A stretch of 64,000 nucleotides of DNA from Herbaspirillum sp. (GCF_017744395.1 NZ_JAGIBI010000003.1:762645-826644); one strand, 5' to 3'. Positions 28,038-37,660 are shown, counted from the stretch's first letter. Made by a program: numbers and translations. The notes: generated by a model not told the origin, from the sequence alone.

Positions 28038-29380
28038 GCCAGCCCACTCAACGACTGAACGAAACCCACGACACCGAACTGCGCAGCTGGGTGGAAAGCG
28101 CCAATGCGGACGGCTGTCCGTTCCCGATCCAGAACCTGCCGTACGGCGTGTTCCGCCGCGCCGGCAGCGATGAAGCCTTCCGCGCCGGCGTGGCCATCGG
28201 CGACCAGATCCTCGATCTGCAGGCGGCGCATGCTGCCAGCGCCTTTTCCGGTTTCGACGAGCTGGCGCGCAAGGCCGCGCATGCCGCCGCCGAAGGTTCC
28301 ACGCTCAACGCGCTGATGGCGCTGGATGCGGCGGCCTGGTCCGAGCTGCGGCTGGCGCTGTCGCATGTGCTGCGCACCGGCTCGGCGCACGAGACCGAAC
28401 TGGCCGCCTGCCTTGTGCCGCAAGCGCAGGCCGAGTACGCCTTGCCGGCGGCCATCGGCGACTACACCGATTTCTATACCTCGATCCACCACGCCACCGC
28501 GGTGGGCAAGCTGTTCCGTCCCGACAACCCGCTGCTGCCCAATTACAAGTGGGTGCCGATCGGCTACCACGGCCGCGTCTCTTCCATCGCCGTCTCCGGC
28601 CAGCAGTTCCGCCGCCCGGTCGGGCAGACCAAGGCGCCGGATGCCGAGGCGCCGTCGTTCGGCCCGTGCAAGCGCTTGGATTACGAGCTGGAAGTCGGCA
28701 TCTACATCGGCGGCGGCAATGCCCTGGGCGAACCGGTGCCGATGGAACAGGCCGAGGACAAGATATTCGGCCTGTGCCTGTTGAACGACTGGTCGGCGCG
28801 CGACGTGCAGGCCTGGGAATACCAGCCGCTGGGGCCGTTCCTGTCCAAGAGCTTCGCCTCCACCGTCTCGCCCTGGATCGTCACGCTGGAAGCGCTGGCG
28901 CCTTATCGCTGCGCCTGGACGCGCGCGGCCGGCGATCCGCAGCCGCTGCCCTATCTCGATTCGGCGGCGCTGCGCGAGAGCGGCGCCATCGACCTGCAAC
29001 TGGAAGTGCTGATCCAGACCCGCGCCATGCGTGAAGCGGGGCAGCCGCCGCAGCGGCTGTCGTTGTCGAACTTCCGCGATTCGTACTGGAGCGTGTCGCA
29101 ACTGGTGGCGCACCATACCGTCAACGGCTGCAACCTGCGTCCCGGCGATTTCCTCGGTTCGGGCACCCAATCCGGCCCGCAGCCGGATCAGGCCGGATCG
29201 CTGCTGGAACTGACCGCCGGCGGCAAGCAGGCGATCGTGCTGCCGGGGGGCGAGAAGCGCATTTTCATCGAGGATGGGGATACCATTGTCATGCGCGCGG
29301 TGGCGCAACGAGACGGCCTGCCGCGCATCGGTTTCGGCGAAGTCGCCGGAACCGTGCTGCCGGCGCGCAGTCTGCCTTGA
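28034..29380 (+). CDS. fahA: Fumarylacetoacetase
   Basis: A 448-residue hydrolase that cleaves fumarylacetoacetate to fumarate and acetoacetate, the final pathway step. Motifs include [27 protein letters not shown], the metal-ligand ELEVGIYIG region and [19 protein letters not shown]. The ATG overlaps the hmgA stop (ATGA); a longer frame upstream runs inside hmgA and is not used. Length is slightly above the animal enzyme (about 420). Confidence 0.96.
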   Translation: MSQPTQRLNETHDTELRSWVESANADGCPFPIQNLPYGVFRRAGSDEAFRAGVAIGDQILDLQAAHAASAFSGFDELARKAAHAAAEGSTLNALMALDAAAWSELRLALSHVLRTGSAHETELAACLVPQAQAEYALPAAIGDYTDFYTSIHHATAVGKLFRPDNPLLPNYKWVPIGYHGRVSSIAVSGQQFRRPVGQTKAPDAEAPSFGPCKRLDYELEVGIYIGGGNALGEPVPMEQAEDKIFGLCLLNDWSARDVQAWEYQPLGPFLSKSFASTVSPWIVTLEALAPYRCAWTRAAGDPQPLPYLDSAALRESGAIDLQLEVLIQTRAMREAGQPPQRLSLSNFRDSYWSVSQLVAHHTVNGCNLRPGDFLGSGTQSGPQPDQAGSLLELTAGGKQAIVLPGGEKRIFIEDGDTIVMRAVAQRDGLPRIGFGEVAGTVLPARSLP

Positions 29381-29415
29381 TTCCGGCAAGACGTTTCCTG
29401 AAGGAAGGATGAGCA

Positions 29416-30063
29416 ATGACTACCCTGTACGGATACTTTCGCAGTTCGGCGTCTTACCGCGTGCGCATCGCCCTGAACCTGAAGGGTTTGCCTTACGACA
29501 CGGCGCCGGTGCACCTGCTCAACCAGGGCGGCGAGCAGTTCCTGCCGGCCTTCGCGGAGATGAATCCGCATTCGCTGGTGCCGGTGCTGGAACATGACGG
29601 CCACCAGATGACGCAATCGCTGGCGATGCTGGAATACCTGGAAGAACGCTTCCCGATGCCCTCGCTGCTGCCGGGCGATGTGGCGCAGCGCGCGCGTATC
29701 CGCGAGCTGTCGCTGGCCATCGCCTGCGAGATCCACCCGCTGAACAACTTGCGCGTGCTGCGTTATCTCAAGCATGAGCTGCGCGTGGATGACGACCAGA
29801 AGAACGAATGGGTCCGGCACTGGATCGCCCTCGGCTTCGCCGCGCTGGAAAAGCAACTGGCCGCGGACAAGGCGCGTGGCCATTTCTGCGTGGGCGACAT
29901 GCCCACCATGGCCGATTGCTGCCTGGTGCCGCAGATGTTCAATGCGCGCCGCTTCGAGCTCGACATGCGGCCCTATCCGACGCTGTGCGCCATCGAGGAT
30001 GCCTGTAATGCCTTGCCTGCTTTCCAGCAGGCGCATCCGTCGCGGCAACCGGACGCGGCCTGA
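29416..30063 (+). CDS. maiA: Maleylacetoacetate isomerase (GST zeta class)
   Basis: A 215-residue glutathione-dependent isomerase converting maleylacetoacetate to fumarylacetoacetate. The N-terminal thioredoxin fold carries the zeta-class active-site signature SSASYRVRIALNLKGL; the all-helical GST C-terminal domain follows. An AAGGAAGG site precedes the ATG, 35 bp after fahA. With hmgA and fahA it completes the homogentisate route in one operon. Confidence 0.95.
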   Translation: MTTLYGYFRSSASYRVRIALNLKGLPYDTAPVHLLNQGGEQFLPAFAEMNPHSLVPVLEHDGHQMTQSLAMLEYLEERFPMPSLLPGDVAQRARIRELSLAIACEIHPLNNLRVLRYLKHELRVDDDQKNEWVRHWIALGFAALEKQLAADKARGHFCVGDMPTMADCCLVPQMFNARRFELDMRPYPTLCAIEDACNALPAFQQAHPSRQPDAA

Positions 30064-30088
30064 CGCCAGGCGCGGGCAGGGCGGGGGC

Positions 30089-30541
30089 TTATTGCGGCCG
30101 GCGCGGCGCCAGCAGGTTGCCGGTCATCACCAGCACCGCTTCATCGTGCTGGTTGTAGGTGGTCACGCGGTGGTAGAGGAAGCCCTGCAGCGGCTTGGAC
30201 TGGGAAAGCTTGATGCCCAGCACTTCCGCTTCCAGCCGCAGCACATCGCCCGGCCGGGTCGGGCGCGGCCAGCGGAATTCCTCGAAGCCGGCGCCGATCA
30301 GCCCGCCGTGGACGGGCAGCGTATCGACCAGCATGCGCATGGTCAGCCCGGCGGTATGCCAGCCGCTGGCGGCCAGGCCGCGGAAGAAGGACTGTTGCGC
30401 GGCGGCTTCATCCAGGTGGAACGGCTGGGGATCGAATTGCCCGGCGAATTGCTTGATTTCCTCGGCCGTCACAGCCACGCCGCCTGGGTGGCGGAAGATT
30501 TGTCCTACCTCGAAGTCTTCGAGGAACATCGGTTCTTTCAT
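30089..30541 (-). CDS. MaoC-like acyl dehydratase
   Basis: A 150-residue hotdog-fold protein of the MaoC family. The core reads EIKQFAGQFDPQPFHLDEAAA followed by FFRGLAASGWHTAGLTMRM, the Asp/His pair of (R)-enoyl-CoA hydratases, and FRWPRPTRPGDVLRLEAEVL. Such proteins hydrate enoyl-CoA or a related thioester. It is divergent from an HxlR regulator that probably controls it. The substrate is not known. Confidence 0.85.
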   Translation of the reverse strand: MKEPMFLEDFEVGQIFRHPGGVAVTAEEIKQFAGQFDPQPFHLDEAAAQQSFFRGLAASGWHTAGLTMRMLVDTLPVHGGLIGAGFEEFRWPRPTRPGDVLRLEAEVLGIKLSQSKPLQGFLYHRVTTYNQHDEAVLVMTGNLLAPRRPQ

Positions 30542-30575
30542 GGCGCCTCCCGTTTTGCTTCGGATATAATCCCAT

Positions 30576-30593
30576 TATCATTGCAAAATGATA
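30576..30593. promoter_or_regulatory. Palindrome between MaoC and HxlR genes
   Basis: TATCATT-GCAA-AATGATA, seven-base perfect arms around four bases, between the divergent MaoC-like and HxlR genes. HxlR proteins bind such dyads, so it is the likely operator for both genes. Confidence 0.6.
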
Positions 30594-30647
30594 GTGACTG
30601 ATGATAGCGGAAAAAGGGCTGTGAAGAACAGGCCATGAGGGGCTGAT

Positions 30648-31241
30648 ATGGAACGCAAGAGTTTTGGCAACATGCAATGCCCGGTGGCGCGCACGCTCGA
30701 ACGCGTGGGCGAGTGGTGGAGCATCCTGATCCTGCGCGATGCGCTGCACGGACTGACGCGCTTCGACCAGTTCCAGAAAAGCCTGGACATCGCCCCCAAC
30801 ATCCTCACGCGCCGCCTGCACAGCCTGGTCGAAGCCGGCATGCTGGAGCGCCGCCAGTACAGCGAGCGTCCGCCGCGTTTCGAGTATGTGCTGACCGACC
30901 TCGGCCGCGATTTCCGCACCATCCTCATCGCGCTCAATGCCTGGGGCAACAAGCATTTCGCGCCGGAAGGCCCGAGCGTGATGCTGGTCGATGCCAACAC
31001 CGGCAAGGAGGTCGACCTGGCGCTGGTGGACCGCAAGACCGGCCGTGAAATCAATTCACGCGATTACGCCCTCGTGCCCGGCCCGCAGGCGGACGGCGCC
31101 ACACGCGAGCGCCTGGCGCTGATCGCGCACCGCCGCGAAGCCGCCAACGAAGCCGTTGATGAAGCGCCGCCGGCCAAGCCGGTCAAGGCGAAGAAGGTCG
31201 CCGCGTCGGCCAAGGCCGCGAAGGCTGGCAAGCGCGCCTGA
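30648..31241 (+). CDS. HxlR-family regulator with basic Ala/Lys tail
   Basis: A 197-residue winged-helix protein. Residues 1-105 are the HxlR domain: NMQCPVARTLERVGEWWSILILRDALHG with the characteristic cysteine, then NILTRRLHSLVEAGMLERRQYSERPPRFEYVLTDLG. The rest is a less conserved region ending from about residue 172 in an alanine/lysine-rich tail (PAKPVKAKKVAASAKAAKAG) like those of histone-H1-like bacterial proteins. It faces the MaoC gene. The tail may bind DNA non-specifically; this is inference. Confidence 0.85.
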   Translation: MERKSFGNMQCPVARTLERVGEWWSILILRDALHGLTRFDQFQKSLDIAPNILTRRLHSLVEAGMLERRQYSERPPRFEYVLTDLGRDFRTILIALNAWGNKHFAPEGPSVMLVDANTGKEVDLALVDRKTGREINSRDYALVPGPQADGATRERLALIAHRREAANEAVDEAPPAKPVKAKKVAASAKAAKAGKRA

Positions 31242-31320
31242 GCGGCTTGCCAGCGGCGCAACGCAAGCTCTCCCGTTTTTCAAAGGATGGCCTTGACAGC
31301 CATTGGTTTGAAAAATATGA

Positions 31321-31344
31321 TGCATACACATCGATGTATATGCA
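31321..31344. promoter_or_regulatory. Palindrome ahead of the MarR gene
   Basis: A 24-bp dyad with ends TGCATA and TATGCA around CATCGATG; 22 of 24 positions are symmetric. It lies about 50 bp before the MarR start, consistent with an autoregulatory MarR operator. Confidence 0.6.
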
Positions 31345-31395
31345 TTAAATTGATCGGCGCCAACATGCCCGATCAGCCCCGCCTGAGGATTCCCG

Positions 31396-31833
31396 ATGAG
31401 CAACGACATCTGCACCTGCTCCCCGCTGCGCCGCCTGACGCGCAAGATCACGGTCATCTACGACCACCATCTGCAGCCCAACGCGCTCACCATCACCCAG
31501 TACTCGCTGCTCAGCCGCATCGGCCGCGGCGGGCCGATCGCCAACATCGCCCTGGCCACCGACATGGGCATGGACCGCAGCACCCTGAGCCGGGCGCTCA
31601 AGCCGCTGACCGCCGCGGGATGGGTGGAGACGGTCGATCTGCCGGAAGAGGCGCATCTGGACAAGCGCTCCTTCGCGCTGCAACTGACCGCGGCCGGCCG
31701 CAAGAAGCTTGACGAGGCGCGCCCCAACTGGCGCCGCGCCCAGGACGAGATCGACCGCCAGCTCGGCCCCAGGCTGGCAGGCGAACTGACCGAGATCATC
31801 AACGACGCCTACGGCAAGCTGCAGGACGTATAG
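31396..31833 (+). CDS. MarR-family regulator
   Basis: A 145-residue winged-helix regulator. DNA-binding stretch: ANIALATDMGMDRSTLSRALKPLTAAGWVETVDLPEEAHLDKRSFALQLTAAGRKKL. Two cysteines near the N-terminus (DICTCSPLRRLTRK) are shared by many MarR homologues of this branch and could be redox- or ligand-sensitive. It lies 58 bp before an MFS gene on the same strand and behind a good palindrome, so it probably represses itself and the transporter. The inducer is unknown. Confidence 0.85.
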   Translation: MSNDICTCSPLRRLTRKITVIYDHHLQPNALTITQYSLLSRIGRGGPIANIALATDMGMDRSTLSRALKPLTAAGWVETVDLPEEAHLDKRSFALQLTAAGRKKLDEARPNWRRAQDEIDRQLGPRLAGELTEIINDAYGKLQDV

Positions 31834-31891
31834 CGACAGCTGCCGAAACCAGGACGGACTTCCGCCAACCCACCTCCCGAAAAAGAATGCA

Positions 31892-33184
31892 ATGAACAAG
31901 CTCACCCAATCGTTCGCCAATGCCGTCACGCCGCGCTTCCATTACGCCTGGATCGTGGTCGGCGTGATCTTCCTCGTGCTGCTGTGCTCGGCCGGCATCC
32001 GCGCCACGCCCTCGGTCATGATCCTGCCGCTGGAACAGGAGTTCGGCTGGAACCGCTCCACCATCTCCGTGGTGATCTCGGTCAACATCGCGCTGTACGG
32101 CCTGATCGGCCCGTTCTCGGCCGCCGCCATGCAGCGCTTCGGCATCCGCTGCGTGGTGCTGGGCGCGCTGCTGCTGCTGGCCAGCGGTACCGCGCTGTCG
32201 ACGCTGATGCAGATGCCTTGGCACATGCTGTTGTCCTGGGGCTTGCTGGTCGGCGCCGGCACCGGCGTGGCCGCCAATACGCTGGGCGCCACCATCGTCA
32301 GCCGCTGGTTCGAAGCCCGGCGCGGCCTGGCCATGGGTTTGCTGACCGCCAGCGCGGCTACCGGGCAGATGGTGTTCCTGCCGCTGATGGCGGCGATGGT
32401 GGGGTCTTACGGCTGGCGTTCGGTGGCGTTCCTGGTGTCGGCGGTGGCGTTGCTGGCGATCCCGCTGGTGTGGCTGCTGCTGCCGGAAAGCCCGGCCGCG
32501 ATCGGTCAGAAGATGTTCGGCCAGACCGCTGATGTCAAGGAAGAGGCCGCCAGCAAGAAGAACCCGCTGGCGATCGCCTTCGACGCGCTGCGCAGCTCGG
32601 TGCGCATGCCCGATTTCTGGCTGCTGTTCTTCAGCTTCTTCGTCTGCGGCCTGTCGACCAACGGCTATATCGGCACCCAGTTCATCGCCATGTGCAACGA
32701 CTACGGCATCAACGAGGTCGGCGGCGCTTCCATCCTGGCGGCGATGGGTATGCTGGACCTGGTCGGCACCACGCTGTCGGGCTGGTTGTCGGACCGCTAC
32801 AACCCGCGCGTGCTGCTGTTCTGGTACTACGGCCTGCGCGGCGTGGCGCTGATCTTCCTGCCTTACGCCTTCGGCCTGCAGTACTACGGTTTGGCCATCT
32901 TCGCCATCTTCTACGGCCTGGACTGGATCGCCACCGTGCCGCCCACCGTGCGCCTGGCCAACGACGTGTTCGGCCGCCTGGCGGCGCCCATTGTGTTCGG
33001 CTGGATCGTCGCCGGCCACCAGCTGGGCGCGGCTACCGCCACCACGCTGGCGGGCTACCTGCGCGCCACGCTGGGTAACTACACCTTGTCGTCGATCATG
33101 ATGGGCGTGGCTTGCCTGATCGGCGCGGTGATGGTGTTGCGCATCAAGGGGCAGAAGGCGACGGCGGTGCCGGCTGCGGCCTGA
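31892..33184 (+). CDS. MFS transporter, monocarboxylate-porter-like
   Basis: A 430-residue major facilitator with 12 predicted spans. The start (RFHYAWIVVGVIFLVLLCSAGIRATPSVMILPLEQEFGWNRSTISV) is typical of the monocarboxylate/oxalate-formate porter-like group. A basic central loop separates the two halves. It follows the MarR gene and ends before a terminator. The substrate, perhaps a small organic acid, cannot be read from the sequence. Confidence 0.82.
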   Translation: MNKLTQSFANAVTPRFHYAWIVVGVIFLVLLCSAGIRATPSVMILPLEQEFGWNRSTISVVISVNIALYGLIGPFSAAAMQRFGIRCVVLGALLLLASGTALSTLMQMPWHMLLSWGLLVGAGTGVAANTLGATIVSRWFEARRGLAMGLLTASAATGQMVFLPLMAAMVGSYGWRSVAFLVSAVALLAIPLVWLLLPESPAAIGQKMFGQTADVKEEAASKKNPLAIAFDALRSSVRMPDFWLLFFSFFVCGLSTNGYIGTQFIAMCNDYGINEVGGASILAAMGMLDLVGTTLSGWLSDRYNPRVLLFWYYGLRGVALIFLPYAFGLQYYGLAIFAIFYGLDWIATVPPTVRLANDVFGRLAAPIVFGWIVAGHQLGAATATTLAGYLRATLGNYTLSSIMMGVACLIGAVMVLRIKGQKATAVPAAA

Positions 33185-33210
33185 CGCATCGATTCAGTTT
33201 TCCGATGTGG

Positions 33211-33238
33211 AAAAAGCCGGCGGATGCCGGCTTTTTCA
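33211..33238. terminator. Terminator after the MarR/MFS pair
   Basis: AAAAAGCCGGC and GCCGGCTTTTT form an 11-bp stem with loop GGAT. The T-run on the plus strand ends the MFS transcript before the next regulator gene. Confidence 0.9.
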
Positions 33239-33263
33239 TTGCGAGAGAGCAGGTCGCTTCCTT

Positions 33264-33277
33264 TGGTAACGCTACCA
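33264..33277. promoter_or_regulatory. Gud-regulator operator at its own promoter
   Basis: TGGTAACGCTACCA shares the TGGTA-NCGC-TACCA form of the two boxes before gudD. It lies 23 bp before the LacI-type gene start, so autoregulation is likely. Confidence 0.65.
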
Positions 33278-33299
33278 GCGGCGATGCTAGAATGCCCGC

Positions 33300-34382
33300 A
33301 TGTCACAGAATGTCCCTCCTTCCCATCCCGATTCCAACGACGACAGCACCGAGCCGCGCCGGCGCGCCAGCCGCAAGAGCGCTGGCGGCATTACGCTGCG
33401 CGACGTGGCGCAATTGGCCGGGGTGGCGCCGATCACCGCTTCGCGCGCGCTGAACACGCCTTCGGCGGTGTCGCCCAAGGTGCTGCAGAAGGTCAAGGAT
33501 GCGGTGGAGCGTACCGGCTACGTGCCCAACCTGCTGGCCGGCGGCCTGGCCTCGAACAAGAGCCGGCTGGTGGCGGTGGTGGTGCCGACCGTGATCGGCC
33601 CGGTATTCCAGGAGATCGTCCACACGCTCACTGAATCGCTGGCCGCGGCCGGCTACCAGGTGATGCTGGGGCAGAGCGGCTATGAGAATTCGCGCGAGGA
33701 TGCGCTGCTCGAAGCCATCATCGGCCGTCGTCCCGACGGCGTGGTGCTGACCGGCATCATGCGTTCGGCCGAGGCCCGCAAGCGCCTGCTGGCCAGCGGC
33801 ATCCCGGTGGTCGAGACCTGGGACCTGACGCCCACGCCGATCGACATGCTGGTCGGTTTTTCGCACGACGATATCGGCCGCGAAGTGGCGCGCTACCTGC
33901 ACGGCGCCGGACGGCGCATGGCGGTGGCGGTGGGTGGACGCGACGAGCGCAGCCAGCGCCGCATGAATGCTTTCGCCAAGGAAGCCGCTACGCTCGGCAT
34001 GACGGCCGGCGGTGCGCCGATGGCGATGCACCATGTGAGCGCGCCGACCACGCTGGGCCAGGGCCGCAAGGGGCTGGCCGACCTGCTGGAGCGCCAGCCG
34101 GACATGGATGCCATCTTCTGCAGTTCCGACCTGCTGGCGCTGGGCGTGATGATCGAAGCCCAGAGCCGCGGCATCCGCATTCCCGAACAACTGGCCGTGG
34201 TCGGCTTCGGCGACCTCGAATTCTCGCGCGACCTGCAGCCGCAACTGACCACGGTGCGCATCGACGGCACCGGCATCGGCCAGCGCGCGGCAAAGTTCAT
34301 CATCGACCGCGCCGCCGGGCTGGAGATCGCCGAACCGATCGTCGATATCGGCTTTTCCATCATCAAGCGGCAAAGCGCCTGA
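33300..34382 (+). CDS. LacI-family regulator of glucarate genes
   Basis: A 360-residue LacI/GalR repressor. After a polar tail of about 30 residues the helix-turn-helix reads ITLRDVAQLAGVAPITASRALNTPSAVSPKVLQKV, then the sensor domain with GLASNKSRLVAVVVPTVIGPVF. The next genes are glucarate dehydratase and its transporter, and three matching boxes lie before this gene and before gudD, so it should repress them until a sugar diacid is present. No clear ribosome binding site precedes the ATG. The ligand is inferred. Confidence 0.86.
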   Translation: MSQNVPPSHPDSNDDSTEPRRRASRKSAGGITLRDVAQLAGVAPITASRALNTPSAVSPKVLQKVKDAVERTGYVPNLLAGGLASNKSRLVAVVVPTVIGPVFQEIVHTLTESLAAAGYQVMLGQSGYENSREDALLEAIIGRRPDGVVLTGIMRSAEARKRLLASGIPVVETWDLTPTPIDMLVGFSHDDIGREVARYLHGAGRRMAVAVGGRDERSQRRMNAFAKEAATLGMTAGGAPMAMHHVSAPTTLGQGRKGLADLLERQPDMDAIFCSSDLLALGVMIEAQSRGIRIPEQLAVVGFGDLEFSRDLQPQLTTVRIDGTGIGQRAAKFIIDRAAGLEIAEPIVDIGFSIIKRQSA

Positions 34383-34445
34383 GGGCGCGGCCGGCCTTCT
34401 CCCATTTCCATCCGATGCCTGAAATCAACAGTTGACACCGATATT

Positions 34446-34459
34446 TGGTACCGCTACCA
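34446..34459. promoter_or_regulatory. gudD operator 1
   Basis: TGGTACCGCTACCA, the TGGTA-N4-TACCA form, 30 bp centre-to-centre from a second copy. Three helical turns between the two would put both on one face of the DNA. Confidence 0.7.
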
Positions 34460-34472
34460 TCATTCAAAATTA

Positions 34473-34492
34473 ATTTGGTAGCGCTACCAAAT
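34473..34492. promoter_or_regulatory. gudD operator 2, perfect 20-bp palindrome
   Basis: ATTTGGTAGCGCTACCAAAT is an exact 20-bp palindrome containing TGGTAGCGCTACCA. It lies about 60 bp before the gudD start and is the strongest candidate site for the adjacent LacI-type protein. Confidence 0.78.
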
Positions 34493-34552
34493 ATAAAAAA
34501 GAAACATCGCCGAAATACGCCGCCGCCGCGGCGCCACCAACAGGAGTCCAGC

Positions 34553-35908
34553 ATGAGCAGCACCCAAGCCGCATCCGCCGTCCACGGCGCCCCCAAGATC
34601 GTCGACATGCGCGTCATCCCCGTCGCCGGGCACGACAGCATGCTGCTCAACCTGTCCGGCGCGCACGGGCCGTATTTCACCCGCAACATCGTCATCCTGA
34701 CCGACAGCGCCGGCCGCACCGGCGTGGGGGAAGTGCCGGGCGGCGAAGGCATCCGCCAGACGCTGGAGGATGCGCGCACGCTGGTGGTGGGCCAGGCCAT
34801 CGGCAACTACCAGGCGATTCTGAACCGCGCGCGCACCGCGTTCGCCGGCCGCGACAGCGGCGGCCGCGGCTTGCAGACGTTCGACCTGCGCATCGCCATC
34901 CATGCGGTCACCGCGCTGGAGGCGGCGCTGCTCGACCTGCTCGGCCAGTTCCTGGAAGTGCCGGTGGCGGCATTGCTGGGCGAGGGCCAGCAGCGCGATG
35001 AAGTGGAGATGCTAGGCTACCTGTTCTACGTGGCCGACCGCAAGAAGACCGAGCTGCCGTACCTCTCGGCCGAAGGCGAGGGCGACGACTGGCTGCGCCT
35101 GCGCCATGAAGAAGCGACCACGCCGCAAGCTGTCGTGCGTCTGGCCGAGGCCGCTTTTCAGCGCTACGGCTTCAACGATTTCAAGCTCAAGGGCGGCGTC
35201 ATGCGCGGCGAGGAAGAGATCGAGGCCGTGACCGCATTGGCCGAACGTTTCCCCCATGCGCGCATCACGCTCGATCCCAACGGCGGCTGGCTGCTGAAAG
35301 ATGCGATCCGCCTGTGCCGCGACCAGCACGACGTGCTGGCCTACGCCGAAGACCCGTGCGGCGCCGAGGACGGCTATTCCGGCCGCGAGGTGATGGCCGA
35401 ATTCCGTCGCGCCACCGGCTTGCAGACCGCCACCAACATGGTCGCCACCGACTGGCGCCAGATGGGCCATGCGATCTCGCTGCAGTCGGTCGACATCCCG
35501 CTGGCCGACCCGCACTTCTGGACCATGCAGGGTTCGGTGCGCGTGGCGCAGATGTGCCACGAGTGGGGCCTGACCTGGGGTTCGCACTCCAACAACCACT
35601 TCGACATCTCGCTGGCGATGTTCACCCACGTGGCCGCCGCCGCGCCCGGCAAGATCACCGCCATCGACACCCACTGGATCTGGCAGGACGGCCAGCGCCT
35701 GACCCGGGATCCGCTGCAGATCGTCGGCGGTAAGGTGAAGGTGCCGGCCAAGCCGGGCCTGGGCATCGAGGTCGACATGGCGCAGATCGAAGCGGCGCAC
35801 CAGACCTACCGCAACATGGGCCTGGGCGCGCGCGACGACGCGGTGGCCATGCAGTACCTGATTCCCGGCTGGAAGTTCGACAACAAGAAGCCCTGCCTGG
35901 TGCGCTGA
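34553..35908 (+). CDS. gudD: Glucarate dehydratase
   Basis: A 451-residue enolase-superfamily enzyme that dehydrates D-glucarate to 5-keto-4-deoxyglucarate. The active-site lysine pair is FKLKGG near residue 212; metal ligands follow in LDPNGGW and the second barrel half (YAEDPCG); the catalytic histidine is in [10 protein letters not shown] near 345. The start uses CAGGAGT; a longer frame upstream crosses the operators and is rejected. It is the first structural gene behind two operators and is followed by a transporter. Confidence 0.93.
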   Translation: MSSTQAASAVHGAPKIVDMRVIPVAGHDSMLLNLSGAHGPYFTRNIVILTDSAGRTGVGEVPGGEGIRQTLEDARTLVVGQAIGNYQAILNRARTAFAGRDSGGRGLQTFDLRIAIHAVTALEAALLDLLGQFLEVPVAALLGEGQQRDEVEMLGYLFYVADRKKTELPYLSAEGEGDDWLRLRHEEATTPQAVVRLAEAAFQRYGFNDFKLKGGVMRGEEEIEAVTALAERFPHARITLDPNGGWLLKDAIRLCRDQHDVLAYAEDPCGAEDGYSGREVMAEFRRATGLQTATNMVATDWRQMGHAISLQSVDIPLADPHFWTMQGSVRVAQMCHEWGLTWGSHSNNHFDISLAMFTHVAAAAPGKITAIDTHWIWQDGQRLTRDPLQIVGGKVKVPAKPGLGIEVDMAQIEAAHQTYRNMGLGARDDAVAMQYLIPGWKFDNKKPCLVR

Positions 35909-36029
35909 ACGCCGGCGGCAAGGCTGGAAAAAAGAACGGCAGCAGAAGCACAAGAAAAAACAAAAACACAGGCAATACCGGTTTTTCCATCAACGCGTAA
36001 TACCGAGTCCTGAAAGAGGAGACACACTC

Positions 36030-37415
36030 GTGAATACATCCGCAACGCCGGCCGGCGCTCCCGAACCGGCCAATCTCACGCTCACCGCCGCGGTGGGCAA
36101 GATCAAGTGGCGCATCCTGCCCCTGTTCGTGGTGATGTTCATCGTCAACTACATCGACCGCGTCAATATCGGTTTCGTGCGCGCCCATCTCGCCGCCGAT
36201 CTCGGCATCGGCGCGGCCGCCTTCGGGCTGGGCGCCGGGCTGTTCTTCGTCGGCTACGCCGTGTTCGAAGTGCCGTCCAACATATTGCTGCAGCGCTACG
36301 GCGCCAAGGCCTGGCTGACCCGCATCATGTTCACCTGGGGCCTTGTGGCGGCATGCATGGCGTTCGTGCAGAGCGAAAGCAGCTTCTACTTCATGCGCTT
36401 CCTGCTCGGCGTGGCCGAGGCCGGTTTCTTCCCGGGCGTGGTGTATTACTTCACGCAGTGGCTGCCCAACCATGAGCGCGGCCGCGCGATGGCGGTGTTC
36501 CTTTCCGGTTCGGCGATCGCCTCCATCCTGTCGGGGCCGATCACCGGCGCCTTGCTGCTGATCGAAGGCGGCGGCCTGCGTGGCTGGCAATGGATGTTCC
36601 TGATCGAAGGCGGCGCCTCGATGGCGCTGTGCTTCGTGGTGTGGTTCCTGCTCGATTCGGCCCCGCGCGACGCCAAATGGCTCACGCCCGAACAGCGCCA
36701 GGCGCTGGTCGCCGTCATCGATGCCGAGCAGGAGCAGCGCGCCGCCAGCCGTCCGGCGCACGTCTCCGCCTTCACGCTGCTGCGCGACCCGCAGATCGTG
36801 CTGTTCTGCTTCATCTACTTCGCCATCCAGCTGACCATCTACGGCGCGACCTTCTGGCTGCCGACCATCATCAAGAAAATGGGGCATTTCAACGACTTCC
36901 AGGTCGGCTTGTTCAATTCCATTCCCTGGATCGTCTCGATCGCCGCGATGTATGCGTTCGCGGTGCTGGCGGGGCGCTTCAGGAAGCAGCAGTTCTGGGT
37001 CGCCCTGACGCTGCTGATCTCGGCGGTGGGGATGGCGGTGTCGGCCCGCAGCGGCCCGGTGGTCGGCTTCGTCGCGGTGTGCTTTGCCGGCATCGGTTTC
37101 AAGGCGGCATCCTCGCTGTTCTGGCCGATACCTCAGGGGTATCTCGACGGCCGCATCGCCGCCGCCGTACTGGCGCTGATCAATTCGCTGGGTAACCTGG
37201 GCGGCTTCTTCGCGCCGGCCACCTTCGGCTACCTGGAGCAGAAGACCGGTTCCATCCAGGGCGGCCTGTATGCGCTGTCGATCGCCTCGGTGGCGGCCGC
37301 GGTGCTGGTGTTCCTGGCCCGCACCAGGCCGGCGCCGCAAGGCGGCAGCGGCAGCGCCGGCGGCAGTCCGGCCGTCCCGGGCGATGCCAAGGCGCGCATG
37401 AAGCTGCCGGCATGA
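36030..37415 (+). CDS. gudP: Probable glucarate transporter (MFS, ACS family)
   Basis: A 461-residue major facilitator of the anion:cation symporter family: NYIDRVNIGFVRAHLAADLGI and FEVPSNILLQRYGAKAWLTRI are the family signatures. It starts at GTG, fixed by the GAAAGAGGAG site. It follows gudD by about 120 bp and probably brings in D-glucarate or galactarate. No aldolase for the dehydratase product is adjacent, though a class II aldolase gene lies 2 kb away. Confidence 0.82.
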   Translation: MNTSATPAGAPEPANLTLTAAVGKIKWRILPLFVVMFIVNYIDRVNIGFVRAHLAADLGIGAAAFGLGAGLFFVGYAVFEVPSNILLQRYGAKAWLTRIMFTWGLVAACMAFVQSESSFYFMRFLLGVAEAGFFPGVVYYFTQWLPNHERGRAMAVFLSGSAIASILSGPITGALLLIEGGGLRGWQWMFLIEGGASMALCFVVWFLLDSAPRDAKWLTPEQRQALVAVIDAEQEQRAASRPAHVSAFTLLRDPQIVLFCFIYFAIQLTIYGATFWLPTIIKKMGHFNDFQVGLFNSIPWIVSIAAMYAFAVLAGRFRKQQFWVALTLLISAVGMAVSARSGPVVGFVAVCFAGIGFKAASSLFWPIPQGYLDGRIAAAVLALINSLGNLGGFFAPATFGYLEQKTGSIQGGLYALSIASVAAAVLVFLARTRPAPQGGSGSAGGSPAVPGDAKARMKLPA

Positions 37416-37573
37416 CCCGGTCCTGATACAGGTTTTTCTCCGAGGCCTTCCTCGTTTGCGCTCCGCGCGTTCCGCTTGCCGGCGGATGCCGGGGCGCTTT
37501 TCTTTCGCGCCTCCGCCCCCATTTATTTCCCGTTGCCGCCGCCGATGCAACAGCAAGACGCGGGCGGCAAACC

Positions 37574-37579
37574 TATAAT
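37574..37579 (+). promoter_or_regulatory. Candidate -10 box ahead of the DedA-rhodanese gene
   Basis: A perfect TATAAT about 80 bp before the chosen start. No good -35 hexamer is visible 16-18 bp upstream, so the promoter call is moderate. Confidence 0.45.
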
Positions 37580-37660
37580 GGCATTCTGCGGTTGGCCATG
37601 GTGGACAACCAGGAGGCGCTTGCCGGATTGTCATGCGGCAAGAACGATGGCGACAATGCA

